Made by a program: the position numbers and the translations under genes. Below are positions 7,326 through 13,070 of a stretch of 13,070 nucleotides of DNA, piece by piece (position 1 is the first letter of the stretch; each line of letters begins with the position of its first letter). The notes under the pieces are model-generated. The model saw nothing but the letters and a program-made list of their open reading frames with translations, was not told the DNA's origin and searched no databases. This stretch comes from Caryophanales bacterium UBA6879 (lineage in GTDB: Bacteria > Bacillota_I > Bacilli_A > RFN20 > CAG-288), in NCBI GenBank assembly GCA_002449135.1, contig DKCH01000064.1:1-13070 (forward strand), in the 5' to 3' direction.

Positions 7326-10205
7326 ATGATTAAAATTGAAAATCTAAATAAATCCTTTAAACAAAAGGGTTCTACACTTCATGTCTTAAAAAATCTTTCT
7401 TTAGATATTCCAGATTATGGTTTTACTATTATTATTGGTAAATCAGGATCTGGAAAGACCACGTTTTTAAATGCCTTAGGTGGATTAGAAACTTATCAAG
7501 GAAGTATTACTTATAAGGATGGACATAAAGAAACTGGGAAATTAAGTGCTACTTTTGATGAGTATCGTAGTAAACATATTGGATATATTTACCAGAATTT
7601 CTTGATTTTTGGTGAAGAAACTGTGGAAGAAAATGTTCGAAAATCTTTAATTATCGCTCAAATATTGGATTATGAAGAGCAAAGAAAAAGAATTAGAGCT
7701 TCATTAAAAGCTGTTTCTATGTGGTTATTTAGACGTAGAAAAGCTAGTGAATTATCCTTAGGACAAAAGCAAAGAGTTTCTATTGCCCGCGCTTTAGCTA
7801 TTAACCCTGATTTATTATTGGCAGATGAACCTACAGGTAACTTAGATTCTGAAAATGCTAAAAATATCATGGAAATTTTAAAGGCTTTATCATTAAAAAT
7901 ACCAGTGGTTTGTGTAACACATAATGATTATCTTGCTTATAACTATGGTGATAATTTCTTTTTCATGAAAGATGGTATTTTAGAACCTATAGATAGAGAA
8001 AAACTTCAAGTTGCCGATGAGGTACGTACTGCTTTTCATCAAAAGAAAGAAAAAAATGTCCTTACTAAAAGTGAAAAGAAAACATATAAAGTTGTTATGG
8101 AAAGTTTTAAGGTTTTACTTATTGATGGAGTTAAAAAACTTATTGTTCCTCCTTCCTATGAAGCAATAACTGAAGAAACTGAAAAGTCTTTTGTTTCTGA
8201 ACTTGACACGGCAAATGAAAAAAATGAAATAAAACAAGAAAATATACAAGACACTTTAATTTTTGATAATTCACAATTTAAAAATATTTATTCAAAGAAA
8301 AATTATGTTCTTTTTTCTAAAAGAAAACATAAAGGTCGTATTTTTAAAGCGATTATTTCTTTTTTTACCGCAATATTAGTAACTTTTATTTTAAACATTG
8401 GTTATGTTATGGATGGAACTATAAATGAGTACAAAGGTATTTTAGATAAGAATTCCGTTGGTTATTTAATGAATAAAGAAGATAAATCATCAGACAAAGA
8501 TTCTTTTGACATTTCTCCCTTACAAAAAGCCAAACTAGTAGATAATCCTAATAGTTTTGTAACAGGATTTTTAGATGATAGTTTATCCCTATCTTTAAAT
8601 GAAATTGTATTAGAAGCATTTAATTATCCTTATAAGGTAAATAGAAATAATTATTATTTTGGTAATGTCAAACCTTTCTTCCTTTCTAAAGATATGGTAT
8701 TAGATTCCTTTTCTTTAAGAGGTGAAAAGATTTCTAATTTAAAAGAAAATGAAGTTTATGTGGAGGACTCCTTATTAGAGAATTTTGCTTATGTTTCTAA
8801 TTTAGGCTCTAATAAAAATAATTATATAGGCACTTATGTTTCTATTGATGGCACATTAAATCCTAAAAGTCTTTATACTATTAAAGGTTTTATTCATACA
8901 AATCTTTCTGAAGGTTGCTTTATTTTTGGTTGTGATACCCAAACTATTTATCAAGGAATTTATTCATATAATACTTTAATTAAAAAATCAACAAACATTT
9001 TTGATGGTGTAAATTTTGTCTTTGATAAGAATTTTAATTATGTAAATAGAGAATCAGTTGATGAAGTTACTACTTTCTTTAGCGATGATTTAGATGATGC
9101 TTTACAGTCTTATGATAATGTATCTCTTCCTTTAAATAATGATTCTTATAATCAATCGTATTTTGATAAAATTGCTATATATTCAAGTGTTTTAGATAAA
9201 AATTCTCCATATTTTACTGATGAGGGTCTTAAAATTAAGAAAAATAGTAAAAAAACAATTTTTATAGTAGGTGCTTCTAGAGAAGAAATTTCTAATAAAA
9301 ATATCAATCTTCCTATTTTAGATATACTTTTAAATCCTACTTTTAAATTTGATTCTAATAAGTTTTCTAATGATTATTTTTCTAAAAATAGAAAAGAAGC
9401 AAATTATTCTAGCTATTATTACTATAATCAAGGTATTTATGGCATTGAATTTGGAACAACAGATGATTATAAGAATTTAACTATTACAAAATTAGATTAT
9501 GGTGAAAAAGAAGGTTTAGGTTATTATATCCGTGAAGATTTAATTGATTTAATTCCAATTATTAATCAAACAACATATATTTATGGTTTAAACCCTATTT
9601 GTTTAGGAACATTTAAAGCTTTAGAAAATGCCCCTTTAATTTTGCTAAATAATAAGGAAATCAAAAAGCTATTTTTCAGTAATTCTAACTTTGGAGTTTT
9701 AGAAGATGAAAGAACATCAAATACAAGATATTTAACAAAGAATATGGAACAATCTAAAAAATATTTTGATAGTTTAGAAAATACCACTGCTTTAAGCGAT
9801 GCAGAATATGGAGAAATTTTTAGATCAAATCAAGCAAGATATTTCACTTTAATAATTTTAACTGTGGTTTTAATTTTCTTGATTTTATACGCCATTATCT
9901 TTAGAAGTGATGTTATTTTAGATAGTGAAAAGATTGGCATTTATCGTTGTTTAGGCGTAAAAAATTCAAAAATTCTCGCTTATTATTCTAAGCAAATCTT
10001 GTTAAATATTAGTTTGCGATTTGGTATTCCTTATATTTTATTTACTTTGATAGTAGTTTCAACCTATATTTATTTTGCTCCTATTTGGTTACTTGTTTTA
10101 CTTCCTTTATTTATTTATGTTTTTGCTTTATTTTTCTCTTTGCTTCCTCTATTTACTACACTTCAAAAAGATCCTAGACTTCTTGCTAAAGAAAATATTG
10201 CTTAA
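7326..10205 (+). CDS. MacB-like ABC transporter, ATPase-permease fusion, probable partner subunit (959 aa)
   Basis: It starts one base after the preceding stop, with GAAAGGA about 12 bases upstream, so it is probably coupled to that gene. ATPase at 1-222: Walker A GKSGSGKTT 38-46, Q90, Walker B with D167 and E168, NLDS 172-175, H199. The signature reads LSLGQ (143-147) instead of LSGGQ, an atypical second glycine position. A long charged linker (about 223-338) precedes helix 1 (339-362). An ectodomain of roughly 475 residues follows, then helices near 839-859, 897-917 and 918-944. The FtsX coupling motif SEKIGIYRCLG is visible at about 867-877. It differs from the 816-residue neighbour throughout the ectodomain, so this is an old duplication or distinct partner, not a recent copy. 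I infer a heterodimer in which the two ATPase sites are unequal. Function and cargo are unknown. Confidence 0.9.
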   Translation: MIKIENLNKSFKQKGSTLHVLKNLSLDIPDYGFTIIIGKSGSGKTTFLNALGGLETYQGSITYKDGHKETGKLSATFDEYRSKHIGYIYQNFLIFGEETVEENVRKSLIIAQILDYEEQRKRIRASLKAVSMWLFRRRKASELSLGQKQRVSIARALAINPDLLLADEPTGNLDSENAKNIMEILKALSLKIPVVCVTHNDYLAYNYGDNFFFMKDGILEPIDREKLQVADEVRTAFHQKKEKNVLTKSEKKTYKVVMESFKVLLIDGVKKLIVPPSYEAITEETEKSFVSELDTANEKNEIKQENIQDTLIFDNSQFKNIYSKKNYVLFSKRKHKGRIFKAIISFFTAILVTFILNIGYVMDGTINEYKGILDKNSVGYLMNKEDKSSDKDSFDISPLQKAKLVDNPNSFVTGFLDDSLSLSLNEIVLEAFNYPYKVNRNNYYFGNVKPFFLSKDMVLDSFSLRGEKISNLKENEVYVEDSLLENFAYVSNLGSNKNNYIGTYVSIDGTLNPKSLYTIKGFIHTNLSEGCFIFGCDTQTIYQGIYSYNTLIKKSTNIFDGVNFVFDKNFNYVNRESVDEVTTFFSDDLDDALQSYDNVSLPLNNDSYNQSYFDKIAIYSSVLDKNSPYFTDEGLKIKKNSKKTIFIVGASREEISNKNINLPILDILLNPTFKFDSNKFSNDYFSKNRKEANYSSYYYYNQGIYGIEFGTTDDYKNLTITKLDYGEKEGLGYYIREDLIDLIPIINQTTYIYGLNPICLGTFKALENAPLILLNNKEIKKLFFSNSNFGVLEDERTSNTRYLTKNMEQSKKYFDSLENTTALSDAEYGEIFRSNQARYFTLIILTVVLIFLILYAIIFRSDVILDSEKIGIYRCLGVKNSKILAYYSKQILLNISLRFGIPYILFTLIVVSTYIYFAPIWLLVLLPLFIYVFALFFSLLPLFTTLQKDPRLLAKENIA

Positions 10206-10587
10206 TGATTTTATGTTTACATTTTTAAAATATTATTCTTTATATGTTCTTTATTTACTAAAAAGCTTTTTACTTTTTTTATAAATCTTTCTTTTTTGTT
10301 ACAAACTTTAATATTAATTTTGTTATTCTTTCTTTCCTTCTTTTTATTGAAAAATAACAAAAAAGTATCAGTATGTGCAATTAAGGGGATTGTTATTTGC
10401 ACATATCTTTTGGCACTTTTATATTGACATTTATATCACTAATTTAAGTGTTATATTAGAGGTAAAATAACTTGATTAAAGTTTTCTAAAATCGGCTTTT
10501 TTCTTTTAAAAAAGAATGCTAACCCTTCCTTTCTATGAAATTTTAAAAAAAGAAAAGTGTCCATTTAATAGAGCCACAATTTCAACA
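10206..10587. other. Gene-free region between convergent operons
   Basis: No credible gene lies here. It contains the inverted repeat at 10372-10405. It also has an isolated promoter-like pattern on the plus strand (TTGACA at 10424-10429; extended -10 TGTTATATT at 10449-10457) whose spacing is too long and which drives no visible ORF. A block at about 10555-10582 (AGTGTCCATTTAATAGAGCC and on) has the look of an insertion-sequence end, but no partner end is in the window. I found no convincing terminator for the ABC operon; the A/T-only hairpin near 10260-10275 is too weak. Confidence 0.5.
10372..10405. repeat. 9-bp inverted repeat with 16-base loop
   Basis: TATGTGCAA and TTGCACATA are perfect inverted arms around the loop 10381-10396, which contains AAGGGGAT. 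It lies in the gap between two convergent transcription units. It could be a transcript-end hairpin or a protein-binding site. There is no clean T-run directly after it on either strand, so I do not call it a terminator. Confidence 0.5.
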
Positions 10588-10767
10588 TTATTTAGAAAAT
10601 ACTAAATTAATTACTAAAATTTTACCACTTTGTTTTAGTTTAACTGGAACAAATCTGCAATACTTAAAGTCTTTAGAATCATAGTTATTAATAATTTTAC
10701 TATGACTAGTTAATTCTGCATTAGCAACACAATTGTTCTTAAAATTGACTCTTACAAATTTTATTAT
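10588..10767 (-). pseudogene. Decayed C-terminal fragment of an unidentified protein
   Basis: A frame offset from the alpha/beta hydrolase stays open for about 59 codons and ends in TAA. It gives a protein-like sequence (for example KNNCVANAELTSHSKIINNY and CRFVPVKLKQSGKILVINLV) with varied amino acids. It has no ATG, GTG or TTG start and no ribosome binding site, and its first 29 bases run under the last codons of the hydrolase. It therefore looks like the tail of a gene whose front has been lost, with the hydrolase's last few residues (KICKSQF) now encoded by that foreign DNA. The possible insertion-sequence end just beyond (10555-10582) makes a transposase tail conceivable. I do not recognise the family. 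Confidence 0.45.
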
Positions 10768-11710
10768 TTATTTTTAAAAATTCATTAATACTTTTACAAT
10801 AAGTCTTTAATAATTCAGTATGAATACCATGGCCGCAATCAAAGTATTTAATGTCCATCTTTTTAACTAAGCTTTTAACTTTATTAAGTTGTTCATCAGT
10901 TAAAGCACCTAAAATAGTACCATTTTTATCAATTGTCGTCCTTGCTTTTAAAAATAAAGTATTACATTTTATATCCATTAATAGTTTTTCATAATCTACA
11001 TTTTTATTAAAAGAATCATCATAAAAAGCAATACCAAAGTATGGATCATACTCTTCTAAACCTCTAAATACTTCTAAAAATTTTTTAGGCCAGAATGGAA
11101 CTTTTAGCATTTTATTTGGGTGTTTAATTCTATATTTTTTAACAAATTTTGAAAGTGAATTCCTTATTTTGTCTCTATGTTCTATAGGAAATAACTTCCA
11201 AGCATACTGATTTATAAAATAATAATATACAAAATCATCAATTTCATTTTGCTTAGTAAAATTATAGGATATGCTTGATAAATCTAGATAATTAAATGTT
11301 TTAAACCTATTATCACCAAGACTAGCAAAGAATGGTGAGTCTTCAATTATTAGGGAATTTACATTATTTAATTTAGAAGCTATATAACTAGCAATTAGTC
11401 CACCACATGAATGCCCTAATATATTAATTTTTTTATCTTTAAATTTATTATTTATAAATTCAATAATATCATTACCTATAGATATTAAATTATACTTCTC
11501 TTTATTTTTACTAGATTTACCATGACCATAATTATCGATTAATATAAAATGATAATCTTTATTTAATTTCTTTACTAATTTAAAAAAAGAAGTAGAATTT
11601 GTACCTTGAGCGTGAAGAATAAGTAAAATAGGTTTATTATTTTCTAATTCATAGTAATTTAACATGTCATTAGAATTCAAGATATATTGTTTATTTATTA
11701 GTTTCTTCAT
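10739..11710 (-). CDS. Alpha/beta-fold hydrolase
   Basis: This 323-residue cytosolic enzyme has the alpha/beta-hydrolase core: LLILHAQGTNSTSFF (29-43) with the oxyanion-side H33 and G36, DNYGHGKS (59-66), nucleophile elbow GHSCGG with S101, and the C-terminal histidine block DCGHGIHTE with H294 as probable base. D261 after the late core strand FLKARTTID is a candidate acid. A cap region of about 110 residues (130-240), rich in aromatics and lysines, separates the core halves. Substrate is unknown (ester, amide or lipid). Its ATG overlaps the TGA of the upstream regulator gene (ATGA), so the two are one operon and probably translationally coupled. The last residues KICKSQF extend past the fold and may come from recombination with the fragment downstream. 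No signal peptide is seen. Confidence 0.88.
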   Translation of the reverse strand: MKKLINKQYILNSNDMLNYYELENNKPILLILHAQGTNSTSFFKLVKKLNKDYHFILIDNYGHGKSSKNKEKYNLISIGNDIIEFINNKFKDKKINILGHSCGGLIASYIASKLNNVNSLIIEDSPFFASLGDNRFKTFNYLDLSSISYNFTKQNEIDDFVYYYFINQYAWKLFPIEHRDKIRNSLSKFVKKYRIKHPNKMLKVPFWPKKFLEVFRGLEEYDPYFGIAFYDDSFNKNVDYEKLLMDIKCNTLFLKARTTIDKNGTILGALTDEQLNKVKSLVKKMDIKYFDCGHGIHTELLKTYCKSINEFLKINNKICKSQF

Positions 11711-12132
11711 ATTACTTTTTTGCTTTCTATACCGCTTATGAAATCTTTTAATTCACCACATTTAATAATTGCTAAACCTTGTTTTTTATCGCCAAATACC
11801 ATTAAAGCATCATCAGTTTTAAGCTTTAAAACATCAATAGCATTCTTAGGAAGCATTATCGTTCCATCTTCTCTAACTTTAGTCACTCCAAAGATGTAGC
11901 GATCGTCTTTAGCCGGTTCTTTTAAAAGTTCATCAATTGATTTATTAACTAAAGCATCTAAAGAGACATTATAAAGTTTTGCTAAACGAGCACATTTATC
12001 AATATCTGGATAAGAATCACCAGTTTCCCATTTAGCTACTGATTGTCTAGAAACGTCAAGAATATCAGCCACTTCTTCAAGTGTTCTACCACTTTTAGTT
12101 CTAAGAACTCTTAAGTTTTCTGCTAGCTGCAT
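11707..12132 (-). CDS. XRE-family regulator with C-terminal AbrB/MazE-like domain
   Basis: This 141-residue DNA-binding protein has an XRE-type helix-turn-helix at 5-63; LEEVADILDVSRQSVAKWETG (18-38) is a textbook cro/C1 helix pair, and YPDIDKCARLAKLYNVSLD follows. A linker (64-79) joins it to a swapped-hairpin AbrB-like domain at about 80-125, with V86-R-E-D-G-T-I-M-L-P (86-95) and DDALMVFGDKKQG (107-119). Such XRE-AbrB fusions are known in low-GC Gram-positives; both halves dimerise on DNA. The start is fixed by a strong AAGGAGG about 8 bases before the ATG. The stop overlaps the hydrolase start by 4 bases, so the regulator likely controls its own operon. A 16-base inverted repeat upstream is the obvious candidate operator. 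Confidence 0.92.
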   Translation of the reverse strand: MQLAENLRVLRTKSGRTLEEVADILDVSRQSVAKWETGDSYPDIDKCARLAKLYNVSLDALVNKSIDELLKEPAKDDRYIFGVTKVREDGTIMLPKNAIDVLKLKTDDALMVFGDKKQGLAIIKCGELKDFISGIESKKVI

Positions 12133-12150
12133 TTCTTTTACCTCCTTACT

Positions 12151-12181
12151 ATTATAATTTTACGAAAATGATAAATCATTT
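12151..12181 (-). promoter_or_regulatory. Promoter and palindromic operator of the XRE-AbrB/hydrolase operon
   Basis: On the minus strand a perfect TATAAT (12151-12156) lies just upstream of the ribosome binding site. An inverted repeat AAATGAT-TT-ATCATTT (12166-12181) covers the spacer and the -35 position, where ATGATT is only a poor -35. A repressor bound there would block RNA polymerase, which fits autoregulation by the XRE protein. One reservation: a start 6-7 bases after this -10 would fall within the AAGGAGG, so the transcript start may be at its first bases or a different -10 is used. Confidence 0.5.
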
Positions 12182-12456
12182 CCAACCAACTAAATTTAAC
12201 AAGCTATGTTAAAAATGGTTACTATTTTAAATGAACAAAGTCATAAAAAATTTAAAAATAAATTGTTTCAAACAGTATTAAGTGAACTAAATGGGGGGTT
12301 CAGTTAAAAAAGCATCAAACATTTATAACCTTAATGCGGTGGTTACTTCTATTCGATACTTTGCACACCCTTACACTATTACACGACACCCTAGAAAATG
12401 CGCATTTTATCGATGTTTCTAATATTTACAATTGTTCTTTTATTATTTGCAATGTT
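12182..12456. other. Intergenic region of mixed composition with a short ORF and a palindrome
   Basis: There is no established gene. On the plus strand a 30-codon ORF (12215-12307, MVTILNEQSHKKFKNKLF and on) has protein-like composition but no ribosome binding site; it may be a remnant. From about 12331 to 12416 the DNA becomes clearly richer in G+C than anything around it. It contains repeated ACACCC and TTACAC words and ends in the perfect 14-bp palindrome AAAATGCGCATTTT (12395-12408). Taken with the IS3 end nearby, this looks like leftover mobile-element DNA, but no element family can be proven. Confidence 0.4.
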
Positions 12457-12489
12457 AAAAAGCCACCTAATCATTATAAGCTAGATGGC
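12457..12489 (-). terminator. Rho-independent terminator of the truncated regulator gene
   Basis: GCCACCTA (12462-12469) and TAGATGGC (12482-12489) form an 8-bp stem with one mismatch around a 12-base loop. On the minus strand the stem is followed by TTTTT. It lies 16 bases after the stop at 12505, correctly placed to end that transcript. Confidence 0.75.
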
Positions 12490-12504
12490 ATTTAATATTT
12501 TAAA

Positions 12505-12882
12505 TTAATCTTCTTTACCTTCTTCTACGATTTCCCAATGGCCAGTCTTCCTCGGACCTATACGTTTTATTATTCTTTTATTTCTAAGCAAATCAAAAAC
12601 TCTTGAAATACTTCTTTGCGATAATCCTGTTTGCGCTCTAATCAAAGGTATAGTGAGTTTATTATTTTCCGTGAGGGCATTCAAGACAGAGGTTTCGACT
12701 TGGGACAACTCATCAGAATTTATCTTGCCATTTATTTTGCCATCTTGGTTAAATCTGGTCTTATCAAACGGAATCGTTACAGTAATTGTATTGGTAAAAA
12801 ATCTATAAGCACCCTTCCCATAAACCTTGACTACTTCAGGAACCCCATGTCCAGAGCGTTCAACGATGTGAAATGAACCCAA
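12505..12882 (-). pseudogene. 5'-truncated AlbA_2/RecG-C-like ATP-binding transcriptional regulator
   Basis: Only the last ~123 residues remain. The block HIVERSGHGVPEVVKVYG near the N-terminal end resembles the conserved (I/V)E..G.GIP..I stretch of the RecG C-terminal-like (HATPase_c_4) part that follows an AlbA_2/Schlafen domain in a large family of putative regulators. ITVTIPF follows. A C-terminal winged helix is at about 70-117 (NALTENNKLTIPLIRAQTG, then LSQRSISRVFDLLRNKRII). Full-length members are several hundred residues, so the AlbA_2 half is missing. The frame can only begin at a TTG with no ribosome binding site, and a stop lies three codons before it. The first codons read into what looks like the end of an IS3 element, so insertion near 12873 has probably removed the front. 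Product, if any, is unlikely to be functional. Confidence 0.7.
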
Positions 12883-13070
12883 TAAAGTTCACCAGTATAG
12901 ATTAACACCTCTTAAGTTAAAATATACTTAGGGAGTTTTTATTATAAAAAAACTAAACCCAAGAGATTTACAAATGAATTTAAAGCAAAAGTGATTAATG
13001 AATATTTTGAAGGAAAAGGAGGTAGAAGAGCACTTGCTAGAAAATAGAATCTTAAACCTGAATATATAAA
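12874..13070 (+). mobile_element. Left end of an IS3-family (IS150-like) element with damaged orfA, cut by window edge
   Basis: From about 12946 a plus-strand frame reads KKTKPKRFTNEFKAKVINEY, continuing FEGKGGRRALARK, then a TAG at 13045-13047, then NLKPEYI to the edge. This is the N-terminal helix-turn-helix of IS3-family OrfA (KR-T-EF-K, then LA-KY). The TAG stands where a tyrosine is usual, so orfA is interrupted. There is no ATG in frame: the codon before the lysines is TAT, although GGGAG at 12931-12935 is well placed as a ribosome binding site. TGAACCCAATAAAGTTCACC from 12874 fits a TG-starting terminal inverted repeat. The exact boundary, the orfB part and the right end are not visible. 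The copy is probably inactive. Confidence 0.7.

Noticed and set aside
10075..10284. Plus-strand 69-codon hydrophobic ORF across the end of the 959-residue ABC gene
   Set aside because: It begins inside the ABC gene in another frame and its hydrophobicity follows from T-rich codons of the membrane helices; no ribosome binding site.
10255..10290. Terminator after the ABC operon
   Set aside because: The only hairpin is an A/T stem centred on AAAAAGCTTTTT with practically no loop; too weak to call.
10572..10590. Zinc-ribbon-like reading CxNCGSIKW on the minus strand
   Set aside because: It needs TGA to be read through and is only about ten codons long; treated as chance.
11707..11710. Use of TGA as tryptophan (mycoplasma code)
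   Set aside because: Tryptophans I checked in phnE and both ABC fusions are all TGG, and the TGA here forms a classic ATGA stop-start overlap.
12631..12876. Plus-strand 81-codon ORF opposite the truncated regulator
   Set aside because: The minus-strand frame shows the GHGVP block and a winged helix; the plus frame shows nothing recognisable.
1..13070. CRISPR arrays, tRNA or rRNA genes, replication origin
   Set aside because: No regularly spaced repeats, no tRNA-like cloverleaf or rRNA motifs, and no DnaA-box cluster were seen on reading both strands.

Overview
The window is strongly AT-rich (about a quarter G+C by eye). Shine-Dalgarno sequences are purine-rich (AAAGGA, AAGGAGG) and set close to the start codons. 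Genes are tightly packed in short operons, and every tryptophan codon I checked is TGG, so the standard bacterial code is used rather than the mycoplasma code. Protein types (PhnD lipoprotein, SHOCT protein, MacB-like ABC fusions, XRE-AbrB regulator) fit a low-GC Firmicute or a Mollicutes-like gut lineage. I cannot name a genus.

Left part (1-3041, minus strand): a phosphonate/phosphite/phosphate-type ABC importer in the order phnD-phnC-phnE-phnE, with the second permease cut by the window edge. PhnD captures the substrate outside, the two PhnE subunits form the pore and PhnC hydrolyses ATP. The leader (3042-3294) holds an exact match to the cre (CcpA operator) consensus, an adjoining run of Pho-box-like direct repeats, and a small hairpin followed by U residues. 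Together they suggest control by carbon and phosphate supply.

Middle left (3295-4504, minus strand): a terminator, a four-helix membrane protein with a SHOCT tail, and a flavodoxin-fold protein.

Centre (4874-10205, plus strand): two very large ABC transporter fusions (816 and 959 residues) one base apart. Each has an N-terminal ATPase and a MacB/FtsX-type permease with a 400-480 residue ectodomain. They probably form a heterodimeric exporter or mechanotransmission complex with one non-consensus ATPase signature. This is the most distinctive system in the window; its substrate is unknown.

Right part (10206-13070): about 530 bases without an intact gene, holding a hairpin and a decayed coding fragment. 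Then, on the minus strand, comes a two-gene operon of an XRE-AbrB regulator and an alpha/beta hydrolase with a 4-base overlap. Beyond a 270-base spacer of odd composition lies the 3' end of an AlbA_2/RecG-C-like regulator gene. It appears to be cut by an IS3-family element whose orfA start lies at the right edge and is itself damaged (no clear start codon, in-frame TAG). The right third therefore looks like a decaying mobile-element junction zone.
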